Shown here piece after piece: positions 23,901 to 33,759 of a DNA stretch of 64,000 bases. Made by a program: the position numbers and the translations under genes. The notes under the pieces were generated by a model. The model did no database searches and was not told the origin of the DNA. It saw only the letters and a list, made by a program, of their open reading frames with translations. Position 1 is the stretch's first letter. Each line of letters starts with the position of its first letter. The stretch is taken from positions 5,987,618 through 6,051,617 of the forward strand of contig CAUJGJ010000444.1 in NCBI GenBank assembly GCA_963170055.1, written 5' to 3'. The DNA is from Halisarca cf. caerulea. Taxonomy: Eukaryota; Porifera; Demospongiae; Chondrillida; Halisarcidae.

Positions 23901-25489
23901 ATCACAAAAGCAACATCCTTTCTGGTTAGGTAATGCAACGGTGAAGCCAACTTTGCGAAACCCTTCACAAAGCGACGGTAGTAGGACGCAAGCCCCAAAA
24001 ACTGGCGAACAGCAGATACATCAGTAGGAACAGGGAAATGGCGAACTGCATCCACTTGACTCTCCTTCGGTAATAACCCCCGGGGAGTGATGACGTGGCC
24101 GAGGTACTGTATGGACTTCCTGATGAAGTGGCACTTGCTTGGTTTCAGCATCAGACTGGCTCGCCTTAGCTTGGCCAGGACTACTCGCAGGTGTTTGATG
24201 TGGTCTTCGGCTGTATGCGAAAACAGAAGCACGTCATCAATGTATACATCAACGAAATCAGGACTATCTTCAGGATTAGCACCTTCCAGAACCCGTTGCA
24301 TGAGTCTCTGGAAAACAGCTGGTGCATTGGTTAGCCCAAAGGGCATAACCCGAAACTCGAAAAGTCCACAGTGTGTTACAAATGCTGTCTTTTCCCTTGA
24401 CTGGTCATCAACACTAACTTGCCAAAACCCAGACGCTAAATCCAGCATGGTGAAGAACTGCAATTGCCCAAGCTGGTCCAACAAATCATCAATTCTTGGT
24501 AAAGGGAAGCGGTCCAGCTTAGTGACTGAATTGAGCATGCGGTAGTCCACACAAATACGGAGTCCACCATCCTTCTTGCGCACCAAGACAATGGGGCTTG
24601 CCCATGGACTGCTAGAAGGTTGGATTATGCCATCATCTTGCATTTCTTGAAGCTGCTTAGATACCTCTTGGCGTACAGCAAAGGGGATACGGCGAACTGG
24701 TTGAGCCTTTGGTAACGCCTCTCCGATATCAATGTGGACCTCCACGACACTTGTTTCCCCCCTATCTCTGTCTTCCAGGCAGAAAATGTCATGATATTCC
24801 TCCAAGAGCAACAGGAATGCGTCAACTTGGGACTCCGATAGTGCCGAAGCTCCAATTTCCTCACTGAATAGGCTTCGCAGCTTCTTCTTCCGGGCTAGTG
24901 TCACTTCCCCATCTTCAACGATGCTGCGGGTCTGGAGAACCTGAGGGAGCCCTTCATGATTGGCGTCCCTCAAGGGCGACAAAACACGTTCATCAGGAGG
25001 CTCAACAACGTCAGCAAGGGTTGCCACTCCAATGCTCTCTTCCCGGTCAATCTGTAGTGTCCCACTAGACAAGTTAGACAACATAACCTTAGCCACCCCA
25101 CCTTCATCGGGGACCACAAGTGTGTCGGGCAGCTGGACCCCATTATATCTAGCATAGAGGTCGCTGGCCTCAATAAGGACAGTACCCTTGACTAAAGTGA
25201 CAGGTGACAACTGCACAGCCGCAAGGACGTTCTGCCTGGGCAAAACCTTCACACTCTCAATGAGCCAGACTGACACACGGGCAGTGGTAACCTGACCTTC
25301 ACTGATAGTAGGAACAACAGACTGACTTTTGGCTACTTTCTCCACATGACCTCCTACTTCAGGATGGTAACTAACTATCTCCAACTGGCGGCAAACACCC
25401 TCAGACAGCAGCAGATCCTCCTGCGCATCCATTTTCACATATATCAAAGTATTCATAGTCTTATCCTGGAAGGTTATGTCTAGGTTCAT
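23843..25489 (-). pseudogene. Gypsy Pol, protease remnant and reverse transcriptase
   Basis: A 548-residue frame. It starts with the carboxy half of a retropepsin region (MNLDITFQDKTMNTLIYVKM, LLLSEGVCRQL). Reverse transcriptase follows, with SPWASPIVLVRKKDGGLRIC, a DYRMLNS motif, LDLASGFWQV, MPFGLTNAPAVFQRLM, the active site FVDVYIDDVLLFS (YIDD) and QYLGHVITPRGL. RT copies the element RNA into DNA in cytoplasmic particles. The frame leaves the RT/RNase H linker at about 23912 through a one-base shift and then runs out of frame to 23843. The protease active-site region is not in this frame. Confidence 0.93.
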
Positions 25490-25497
25490 GCGCCCAT

Positions 25498-26673
25498 CTA
25501 GCCGAAAGGGTTTCCTGTCGTATCCACAACTCCAAACATCGGAACACCCTGCACACTAACCTTTGCAAATTGGGGCTTATTCCCTTCATCATATATGCGA
25601 ACTTGTCGCACTCCTTCGTCGGGGCTGTCAGAGTCGGAAAGAAAATACTTCAGAGGGTTGTCGTCAGCATCTGCTATCACCTCTGCCAAATCACTTTGGA
25701 TCATTTTAGCATCCGATCCTCCCCCTCGTCTCAGGCCGGCTCCTGGTCCAGTGCTCTCCTTCCTTGGCTGAGGACAGTCACGTGCAATGTGTCCCGACTT
25801 GCGACAATTGTAACACTGGACTGCCTTGCTGTGCAGTGATCCCAACACAGGTTTCGACATCTGTGGGTACGACCTAGGTTGAGGAGTACCACTGGACTGA
25901 GAGGTAAACCGCTGTGTTTGAGGCTGACGGGCCCCTTGTTGAGGGTACCGTGTACTGCTCTGGGGAGGCAGGGGAACATGCTGGTGTCGTGGAGATGAGG
26001 TCTGGTATGATCTCCTCTTCAGCAGCTCGGTCTGCCTCTTCTCCTCATTTCGGGCTGCTACGCACAAACAAGAGTAGCTAGTGGCTCCTGAGACTGATGG
26101 TGCCTCCATAATGCGGATAGCTAGACCTTCATGCAGCTGGCCATACAGAAGAGTATCACGGGTCTCCTTTGACATGGCTTCATGTCCGTAAGCAAGACGA
26201 AACGTTTTCTCCAATCTAGCGATAAAATTGCTGACATCTTCATGCTCATGTTGTGCACAGTGTCGAAAGTCTTGTGCTGCCATGGCTTTAGCGCCGGACT
26301 CGAGGCGATTCCCGAGAGACTTCACACCTGAGTCAAAGGTTGAACGCTCTCCTTCCTGGAGAAGGTTCCACTCTTGGAGTGCCCGACCTCTCAGGTGTCC
26401 TGCGAGCTGGATTAACTCCTCTTCCTCTGTCCAACCATTCCATAAGGATGCTCGTTTGAGGGACAGCAGCCAATCATCGAGTCTCACATCTTTGCTTTCT
26501 CCCGAAAATGTCTCAAATGGAGGGGCCTTCCCCTTTTGCTGTGCAACTGGAACCCTTGTACTGACATTGTCACCAGAGTTCGAGGTAATTGACACAGGAG
26601 TTATAGGGGCTCGTTGTGACATCATGGGTGTGAGCACGGTCAGATCCGATTGTCCCAACATTGGTGCTGGCAC
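25498..26673 (-). CDS. Gypsy Gag with CCHC zinc knuckle
   Basis: 391 residues. A retrotransposon Gag capsid region is seen in the first half (PFETFSGESKDVRLDDWL, LIQLAGHLRGRALQEW). A Gln/Pro-rich linker follows, and then one CCHC zinc knuckle, CYNCRKSGHIARDC, that would bind RNA. Near the end SVQGVPMFGVVDT reaches the start of the protease, normally VDTGA. Here the next residues are TGNPFG and a stop, and the sequence resumes in another frame at a point well past the active-site loop. This indicates a deletion of roughly 30 codons including the Gly-Ala of the active site. Gag itself looks intact. Confidence 0.88.
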   Translation of the reverse strand: MPAPMLGQSDLTVLTPMMSQRAPITPVSITSNSGDNVSTRVPVAQQKGKAPPFETFSGESKDVRLDDWLLSLKRASLWNGWTEEEELIQLAGHLRGRALQEWNLLQEGERSTFDSGVKSLGNRLESGAKAMAAQDFRHCAQHEHEDVSNFIARLEKTFRLAYGHEAMSKETRDTLLYGQLHEGLAIRIMEAPSVSGATSYSCLCVAARNEEKRQTELLKRRSYQTSSPRHQHVPLPPQSSTRYPQQGARQPQTQRFTSQSSGTPQPRSYPQMSKPVLGSLHSKAVQCYNCRKSGHIARDCPQPRKESTGPGAGLRRGGGSDAKMIQSDLAEVIADADDNPLKYFLSDSDSPDEGVRQVRIYDEGNKPQFAKVSVQGVPMFGVVDTTGNPFG

Positions 26674-26703
26674 AGAGTCTGGTGTCTGTGGCTAAGGCGA
26701 TGC

Positions 26704-27336
26704 TCATTTCAGTCTATCAATCTCTCGTTTCTGGAAGGCAATAACGTCCTCCTGTTCTCTGCTCTGCTGGCAAGACATTTGCCACATTCGTTTGTTCTTT
26801 AGCTTTTCCTGTTCCAGCTGTTGCTTCAAACGTGCTACCTCTTCACGAACATCGCTCGCTTCATCGAGTCTTGAGAGATCAGCACGAAGGGTCTCTGTGA
26901 GCTCCTTCTCTGCAGTGAGTAGACCTGTCACACTTGACAAGTTCTCCTTCAGTATTTCATTCTCCTGTGACAATTCTTGCAATGAAGTTGCGTCATTTGC
27001 TCGTGTTACTGGGCTGGTGTCCAAAAATACGTCGCCTTCATCTAACAGGGACAGTTTCACCTCCACTAAGCTGGACTCACTTACTAGTACTTGAATATTG
27101 GCAGGTTCTCTTCCATATTCTTCAGAACACAGCTTGCCTTTGATAAGCTGACGCATCTGGTCACCAGATCCGGTTGTTGGCAAAACTAACGCCTCACATA
27201 TCTGCTTGAGATGTTGATTCGTTACTCTCTTGGAATTCAGAGGCAGTATTTTGCCGCTCGGCGACTCCAGTTGGGGTGATTGCCCGTCCTCACCATAATC
27301 GTACTCCCGTCGAACACTAGTCTCTGCCATCGCCAC
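26704..27336 (-). CDS. Gypsy upstream ORF: SAP-like plus coiled coil
   Basis: 210 residues starting 220 bp inside the 5' LTR. Residues about 35-70 (KRVTNQHLKQICEALVLPTT with GDQMRQLIKGKL) resemble a SAP-type DNA-binding helix pair. Residues about 120-205 form a heptad-rich coiled coil (LSQENEILKENLSSVTGLL, DVREEVARLKQQLEQEKLKN). It ends 30 bp before Gag starts, in another frame. Such a separate first ORF may be an extended Gag N-terminus that oligomerises particles; the SAP assignment is tentative. Confidence 0.75.
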   Translation of the reverse strand: MAMAETSVRREYDYGEDGQSPQLESPSGKILPLNSKRVTNQHLKQICEALVLPTTGSGDQMRQLIKGKLCSEEYGREPANIQVLVSESSLVEVKLSLLDEGDVFLDTSPVTRANDATSLQELSQENEILKENLSSVTGLLTAEKELTETLRADLSRLDEASDVREEVARLKQQLEQEKLKNKRMWQMSCQQSREQEDVIAFQKREIDRLK

Positions 27337-27556
27337 ACAGGTCGATACGGCAGTAACGCAGGGTTATCTACTCACAGGCCCTCTAGCTCACTCCAGAACT
27401 GGGCCGTTTCACCCTCGAAAGACGAGTGACGCGGGGACAACTTCACTTTGGTATATCGAACAGGAGCGGCTTCGGTGCCTCGCCGGTCGCAAACTGCTTC
27501 GTGCGACTAAACATCACGAGACTTTGAAAGGTACGAGTCTCGGGCTGGACCTCCAC

Positions 27557-27715
27557 TGTAACCAAGCCACGTGGTTCAACTCTATTGTTCTTAACTGCGC
27601 ATGCGCGTTACAACATGTCACAGTCACGTACTAATAGGAACACAATGCCTAAGTGTAATTCAACTATGACACTACATACTTAAATCTGTTACAACTGTTA
27701 GGCTACAATGTTACA
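27557..27715 (-). promoter_or_regulatory. 5' LTR of the Gypsy element
   Basis: 159 bp, TG...CA bounded. It should hold the element's promoter and polyadenylation signals. The overlapping CACGTGG and GCGCATGCGCG are CpG-rich and are partly lost to CpA in the other LTR. Confidence 0.9.
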
Positions 27716-27945
27716 CATACCTGGTTATATTTTCTCCGCTCAGAAAAAATGAATGCACAAGGGTACTTTGAAATAGTTTTTGCAGTCTCCGTTGCAAAGA
27801 AAGGCCATCTAGACGTGCGGATTCTACATTCTCTTTGAGACAAGTTCAAAGCTGCCATTTTAATGTGACATCATTAATGACGTTACGTATCAGTCCAAGA
27901 TGGTTGCGCGCATGAAAATTTGCTATGTTACTGTTATAGTTTCAA
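27716..27945 (+). repeat. Fold-back repeat family, copy 2, right part
   Basis: CCTGGTTATATTTTCTCCGC resumes the repeat after the Gypsy. CCATCTAGACGTGCGG and GCTGCCATTTTAATGTGAC then follow, which are inverted forms of the left-arm blocks. This indicates a long inverted-repeat element. The right boundary near 27880 is approximate. Confidence 0.5.
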
Positions 27946-28619
27946 CACAGGGGCATTATAGTTAGCCTCAGGGAATGGGGATTTCAGGTGACAAAGTTCA
28001 GGAATCTCAAGAATTTGACACTTTTCTGCCTACGTCACTTTTGTTCATCTGTAAACATGATAATGTGTCATTACATAACGCTCAGTAGAAATACATATAT
28101 TTTGCAAACCAAAAAATAAAAACACAACTTATTTCCTTGTGAAAATGCAAGAAATTCAAGTCGCATACATACAAGGAAGCTTCGCAGATGTGAGATTCAT
28201 AAAAAGTCAAAGTATACGGGAATGCTGTACTTGTGAACAAACATTAAGCTTATTCTAAAGAATTATCAACACCGAAGTAACACGCGCGGCACATTTTGGG
28301 AAGATTCAGAAGGTACACAAAAGCAATAAACTAAGGGGCTTTCAAAACAAAAACGATCGAGGTTTAACTCACCAATCTGCTTTACGAATCCATCGTAAAT
28401 CAATCAGAACTGAAGCTTTGTAAACGGATTTCCTTAGCTGAGAAAGTTATAACCATCCAATAGAAGTTAGAATGGCATCCGATCGAATGTTGGAAGATTT
28501 TTAGAAGGACTCCATGCGGTGCGAGAGCCAAAAGCAAGTATACAGATGACGTAATTGCTCATAGTTACTGATGTCACCATTAAATGGCTGCTTTGAAGCC
28601 TCGATTGTAAAGACCGTGT

Positions 28620-28660
28620 GATCCGGAAGTATAGATTATTATTATTATTATTATTACTAG
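28620..28660. repeat. (TTA)n microsatellite
   Basis: A short (TTA)n run lies in otherwise gene-free DNA. Confidence 0.7.
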
Positions 28661-28929
28661 GGGAGAAGGCGGCCTTTGGCCGCATTCACCCCTAGTTCGG
28701 GTGGCGGGTGCAACCCTTATATGAGTGCATGTAATTATTATATCAAGAGAAGCCCGTAGTAAGCTATGTGTTATACTGTAACAATTGTTGTATAGGCCAA
28801 TCAGTGTTTGGTGTTTGACCTCCTTTTCCCCTAGTTAGTCACATGGGTGCAACCCTTATGTCAAGTGTATAGTAGATATACACGAAGTGCAGTTCTTGTT
28901 CTCAAAGATTCTTTGAAGCTGTTTTATCG

Positions 28930-28995
28930 TGCACTCTCTCTCTCACACACACACATGCACAACACACACACACGCACAACACACACACACGTACA

Positions 28996-29039
<44 letters not shown>

Positions 29040-29371
29040 ACACACACACACTCACCAACCCACACACATGCACACACACAAACACACATAAACACACATA
29101 CACACACAAACACCAGTACACACGCATGCATGCATGCCATGCAAATACACACACACACCGGTTTTGCAACTTAACCTTGTTCCAAGTGTTTTTGGAGAAT
29201 CCTTTTTTGATAATGGCTTTTTGCACGATCCTGTGTCAATCCTACATCCTTGTACCATTTTTAAATGGTTTTTATACACCCTAGTACATGGAGTGTGGTT
29301 CTTATATGCAAAACTACTTTGTAGCTAATAATATATCATATAATCACATAATATAGATCACACTATCCCAC

Positions 29372-29434
<63 letters not shown>

Positions 29435-29439
29435 CAACC

Positions 29440-29477
<38 letters not shown>

Positions 29478-29856
29478 CACACACACACACACACACACAC
29501 ACATTCAGAATGAGACAACCCCCCACACACAAACACACACACACATACACACCACACACATACACAAATGCACACGCGCGTGCAAGCATGCATGCATGTG
29601 CGCGTATAGTACATGGAGTGTGGTTCTTATATGCAATACTGCTTTGTATCTAATTAATCACATAATATAGATCCCACTATCCCACACACACGCGCACGCC
29701 TACAAACATGTGCTATATGCATGCACACACACACACACACACACGCACACACACACACACACACATATACAAACATGTGCTATATGCATGCACGCATGCA
29801 CACACACACGCACAAGCATACAAACATGTGCTATATGCATGCACGCATGCATACAC

Positions 29857-29909
<53 letters not shown>

Positions 29910-29910
29910 T
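28930..29910. repeat. Cluster of (CA)n microsatellites with a duplicated spacer
   Basis: Four long CA-rich arrays (about 28943-29158, 29372-29512, 29520-29575, 29681-29905) include ATGCATGCATGC interruptions. The segment AGTACATGGAGTGTGGTTCT starting at 29281 recurs at 29607 with its following 70 bp, so array plus spacer was duplicated. Open frames here are artefacts of the dinucleotide repeat (poly His-Thr or Cys-Val). Confidence 0.9.
29159..29282. repeat. 124-bp dispersed repeat, copy 1
   Basis: Nearly identical to 62756-62879 over about 124 bp (starts GTTTTGCAACTTAACCTTGT, ends at TTTTTATACACCCT). Both copies are read in the same direction. No coding potential. Confidence 0.85.
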
Positions 29911-30424
29911 CAATTTTGTCACGTATACAAACTACATGTTCCAAAAATAAGATTATAATATCTGAGAGGATTCTTCTATTCGATAATTTATGTAGCCTTC
30001 GACAGGAAACCCGTATACTCACTACGGATACCATTGCGCACAAACATGGCTGTTGGCATCGTTATTATCACCGATGCCGCTTTTGATTTCCATGCGAAAA
30101 TCATTCCGCTATATAGATAAGGTCACTCACCAGGTATCTTGAGGAGCATTAGCCACAGTCACAAAGCACTCGCATCCTTTTCCTAGGAGGAGTTAGCAGA
30201 AAACTGATTCGAAGGTAAAAATCGTATTCTAGTCAGGATTCATCCGTACAACAAATATGGCGGTTCGTAGGCTTATACGGGCTATTTTTGAAATTTCTCC
30301 ATTTCGCAAGTTAAAGTAAAAAAAAGCCCTCAAGGTCTCTTTCTAGACACAACAGTGAGCTATCGTGAAGATTCGCCCGCAATCACTCGAAGCGCGTGTC
30401 AGTGAACTGCGAACAAAAAATTGG

Positions 30425-31482
30425 CCTATCTTTATTATAATAAGATTATTATTGACTTTACAACACAGCAGTATGGAAGTATATGATATTGTTACTTGAA
30501 AAAAAAATCTAAGAAAATGGAGCTGTGTTGATGGACAACCAACAAGTTTGTTGGCAGCCAGGCTATGTAGTATGGTTGTAGTGCGATCTGGTTCTGTGTG
30601 CTATGGGTGATTCCGAAATGGTAATAGGTGTCCAACTGATGTTCTTGAGGTGCTTCCAGTTTGAATCTTAAATCCAGGATGATTTTCGATCTCGAAATAC
30701 TGTACATCCCTGGCTCTGTTCATGAGGTCCTCCAGTGAAGTGGCGGCAATGTTGTAGGGTATTGATTCAGAAATTGCAGGTGGAATTGGACCTTTTTGGA
30801 CAGGTGTCCAACAACTGATACCTTCGGGAGAGGTGTACCGGACACCTGGCACACCCTTTTCTCCTTCCTCAAACTGCTTAGAATAGCATTTGGATAAATC
30901 CAAAGACTTTCTATTGGTAGAAGTCGCTCTCATAAGCACTTTGCTGGGTGTTTCATGCCGAGTAGCAAGTTTGGTAGTACCGACAAGCCTGTTTGGCTGG
31001 TAAGATGGAGTTGAAGCAAGATTCGAGTAGGTACGATCACTTGACGATGGAGATTTGTCATGTAACGGAAATCCAGGAGCAACCTGCGGCAGTGGGTCGT
31101 GTACAAAAGTAGCTTCTGCCCGTGGCGACATATTGATGTGGCCGCGGTCTGATTCAACAACGTTGAATCGGTCTTCCTGGGTGTTTTTAATCCGTGCTTC
31201 AGAAGCACGTTCCAGACATTTAGCCTTGATGAAAGCATCAAGACGTTTCTGGCTTCTGCGCTTTTGTGATGGTGTCTTCTTTTTGTTTCTTTTTCGGGTC
31301 TGAGGCGGTACCAAAACCTTGGATTCCTGGTTGTGGTCTCCAGCTAGGTTCACATCTCTCCAGAACAGTTGGACAGAGGTTCCTTTATGATTATCCTGGA
31401 TCTTCCAGGATAGCGTTCTACCCGAGTTTATGGCCGAATTGATACAAACAGCTAGAACCTTGGGGAGCATAGCCGCCGCCAT
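30425..31482 (-). CDS. Paralogous ORF of unknown function, left arm of a head-to-head pair
   Basis: 293 residues, ATG 31482 to stop 30601. The N-terminus (MAAAMLPKVLAVCINSAINS) and the SGRTLSWKIQDNHKGTSVQL block match its partner. A Lys/Arg-rich KKTPSQKRRSQKRLDAFIKA follows, then a low-complexity Ser/Thr/Pro middle. A conserved C-terminal region holds LDLSKCYSKQFEEGEKGVPG, TSLEDLMNRARDVQYFEIEN and HPGFKIQTGSTS. The KSPSQxxR..R basic motif reminds me of ORF1-like proteins of invertebrate retroelements, but I do not know the function. About 170 bp of 3' non-coding sequence, ending in an AAT-rich tail (to about 30425), is also shared with the partner. Confidence 0.6.
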
Positions 31483-31520
31483 GTTTCTTTACGTACATGA
31501 GGTATGATGTACATAAAAAA
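31483..31520. promoter_or_regulatory. 38-bp spacer between divergent paralogues
   Basis: The two start codons are 38 bp apart. The spacer holds GTACATGAGGTATGATGTAC, a near-symmetric inverted repeat centred on the gap. It may be the junction of an inverted duplication and must contain any shared promoter. Confidence 0.5.
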
Positions 31521-32453
31521 ATGGCGTCGGTCGTACTCCCGCAAGTCGTGGCTGTTTGCATTCAACAAGCCATTGAATCGGGTCGAACGCTATCTTGGAG
31601 AATCCAGGAAAGTTTCAAGGGCACCTCAGTACAACTGTTTTGGAAGAATGACTTCAACCAGGAATCCCGAGTTGAACAAGCATTCCCTTGGTCCCGCCGA
31701 GCACGTTCTAGATCTTCAAAGAAGAAATCTCCTTCGCAAGTACGTAGAAGTCGGAGACGTCTTGATGAATTCATCAAGAGCAAGTCTCAAGATTGTCAGC
31801 CAAAATCAACTTTGGAAATCACCCAGGATAACCGGGCTTGTACCAATCAGTTTGTTGGCCACGCGGCTGATTCTGGCTATGTGCGCTTGATGACAGAGAC
31901 TTCTACAACTTTTCCAGAACAACAGGCTACCAAACTGCCATTGCAAGTAGATTCTCCGCCAAATGGTAATCGTACAGCCTCACACTCTACCAAGTCTGTT
32001 CCCCCTTCATCTCAGCAACTTAACCAACTTGAAGGCAAAGGCTGCTCAACTTCTACTCTGACTGAACCTAAGAAAATGGTGTCTCCCAACCATCTTAGAG
32101 CCTGCCAAACTTCTACGAACTCAGCCACTGTAGATTTATCTAAGTGTTTCTCTAAGTGCTTTGAAAAAGGGGAAAATGGTGTTCCTGGGATCCGCTACAG
32201 ATCTTCCACCGGTAGCTGTTGTTGGTCGCCTGTCAGCAAAAGTCAGGTACCGCAGGTAGACATACCTTATCAAGTTGATGACACCTCACTTGAAGATCTA
32301 ATGAGTAGAGCTAAGGATGTGTCTTACTGCGAAATCCAACATCACCCTGGACTAAAGGTTCGTACTGGATGTACATCAAAAAATATTCACTGGATTCCAA
32401 TCACTGCTTCACCTGTAGCCCACAGGACCAGATCACGGACCAAAATCACATAA
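31521..32453 (+). CDS. Paralogous ORF of unknown function, right arm of a head-to-head pair
   Basis: 310 residues from ATG 31521; an earlier in-frame ATG at 31497 would add MRYDVHKK. It shares with the left arm the N-terminal block (VVAVCIQQAIESGRTLSW, GTSVQLFWK), the basic KKSPSQVRRSRRRLDEFIKS, and the C-terminal blocks DLSKCFSKCFEKGENGVPG, TSLEDLMSRAKDVSYCEIQ and HPGLKVRTG. Spacing of the blocks is equal and there is no stop. The low-complexity middle has drifted, while the ends are conserved. The shared 3' region ends in (AAT)n at about 32580-32622. No membrane segment or signal peptide is seen. The protein is likely basic and nucleic-acid binding, by composition only. Confidence 0.6.
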   Translation: MASVVLPQVVAVCIQQAIESGRTLSWRIQESFKGTSVQLFWKNDFNQESRVEQAFPWSRRARSRSSKKKSPSQVRRSRRRLDEFIKSKSQDCQPKSTLEITQDNRACTNQFVGHAADSGYVRLMTETSTTFPEQQATKLPLQVDSPPNGNRTASHSTKSVPPSSQQLNQLEGKGCSTSTLTEPKKMVSPNHLRACQTSTNSATVDLSKCFSKCFEKGENGVPGIRYRSSTGSCCWSPVSKSQVPQVDIPYQVDDTSLEDLMSRAKDVSYCEIQHHPGLKVRTGCTSKNIHWIPITASPVAHRTRSRTKIT

Positions 32454-32689
32454 CACTTCTTAGTTTAGTCCGGCTACCAGCAGACCTTGCTGGTTGTCCT
32501 TCAACACAGCTCCTTCCCCTAACATTTCAACATCATGACGTAATATCTTCACCATGTATTGTTTTTGCTGTGTTGTAAAGCTCAACAATAATAATAAAAT
32601 AATAATAATAATAATAAAGAAACATGGCGGCAGCGGTGATGATACTTATATCATTGAAAGAAGATATCAAATGTTTCAAAGTACTATTG

Positions 32690-33157
32690 TGTACATTTAT
32701 AGCGTGAGCGGAGAAGATATAACCAGGTACGCCAATAATATAACCATTTGAAAGCCCAATTTTCACATTTTTAAAGCCAATAAACTACATTTTTCCTTAT
32801 AATTATTTCATTTCAAGTTATAATGTTTCCGCTCACTAATAACTTATTAAGTAAACTCCACTCTTTCATTTAATACCACTCTTTCATTTAATACCAATCT
32901 TGTGGGCCTTAGAGACCATCTACACGTCCGGACTTTGCCATTTGTTGCAAAAAGTGTACCTTTTTCAAAGCTAATTTTCTTTTTTTAAACATAAAATCTA
33001 TGCTTAAACTGTACACCAATATTTTGATAAATAACAATAAAACACACAGTGATTTTAAAAAGTAAGAAAATGTGTTGTCTTGAGCTAAACATGCGCTAAT
33101 ATTTTAGCCACTTCGAAGCGGCAGCCATTTTACGTGACACACTATAATGAGCCTGTG
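32690..33157 (-). repeat. Fold-back repeat family, copy 3
   Basis: On the minus strand from 33157: CACAGGCTCATTATAG, AAAATGGCTGCCGCTTCGAA, CCGGACGTGTAGATGGTCTC, GAGCGGAAACATTATAAC and GCGTACCTGGTTATATCTTC. The last block is the counterpart of the Gypsy insertion site in copy 2 (GCATA/CCTGG) and shows the uninterrupted form. Confidence 0.65.
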
Positions 33158-33743
33158 GATATCAAAGTTAGTTTCATCATTTTATTTAGTTTTTTCTCAG
33201 GAAAGGAAGTTGGACACTAAATCTTTGATTCTGATTAATCGATCTTTGTTTGTGTACGATTACGGGTGAGTTACCGTCATTTTAACTGATCTTCGTATTA
33301 TTTTATAGTAAAATCCTCTCACCATCACTATTAGTAGGGTAACTCTTGATATTATCGTATGATTCTGATATTGTTTGGATATGTTAGTGAAATACCTAGG
33401 CTTCAGATACCAATTTCTGGGATTTTGTGTGAATACCTTTGTGTGAACGGTTCTTGATTGCAACTTTTGTGTACGTAAATTGTCAGTATGTGGTATTTGA
33501 TACTTTTAATCACCATATCCGTCTTTTAAAAGCTTTAAAATGATGGATTTGGCAGCACAAAAGTTCAAATCCTAACTCCCGCAATATACAAACATTTCCT
33601 GCTACAGACAGAGATTATGCAACTTGTGATGACACATGTGACGTTCTTCTAAGTAAGAGGTAGTCATGATGTGTATGAAAAAGGTAACAAATTCCCTACA
33701 TTCCAATACTTTGTCATCTAAAATCCCCACATTCTGAAGTACG
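33158..33743. other. Gene-free stretch
   Basis: AT-rich DNA without recognisable genes lies between two transposon-type ends. Confidence 0.4.
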
Positions 33744-33759
33744 CTATAATGCCCCTGTG

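Larger units (their letters stand above)
21665..27715 (-). mobile_element. Complete Ty3/Gypsy LTR retrotransposon, minus strand
   Basis: Two 159-bp LTRs (21665-21823 and 27557-27715) begin TGTAAC and end GTTACA. They differ at only four positions. The insertion is flanked by CATA on both sides (21661-21664 and 27716-27719), a 4-bp target duplication. Just inside the 5' LTR, a primer-binding-site-like TGGAGGTCCAGCCCGAGA starts at 27555 on the minus strand; the priming tRNA is not identified. A polypurine tract (ACGGGAGGAAG) lies at about 21826-21836, beside the 3' LTR. The internal order is coiled-coil ORF, Gag with zinc knuckle, protease remnant, RT, RNase H, integrase. Breaks in protease and RT show it can no longer move alone. 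Confidence 0.95.
27946..33759. mobile_element. Candidate DNA element bounded by CACAGGGGCATTATAG ends
   Basis: CACAGGGGCATTATAG at 27946-27961 and its complement at 33744-33759 bound 5.8 kb. About 90 bp inside each end is alignable but diverged (both contain GGGGATTT, then GTGACAAAGT or ATGACAAAGT). The interior holds microsatellites, the head-to-head ORF pair and copy 3 of the fold-back repeat, but no recognisable transposase. The right end directly abuts the resumed helicase sequence at 33760. No target duplication could be read, so this could also be two solo copies of related ends. Confidence 0.4.

Noticed and set aside
22141..26695. Plus-strand open frames opposite the Gypsy pol and gag
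   Set aside because: They are antisense shadows of the minus-strand genes, with no family motifs.
28847..30086. Many open frames of 60-145 residues on both strands
   Set aside because: They are translations of (CA)n and (GT)n microsatellites (His-Thr or Cys-Val runs), not genes.
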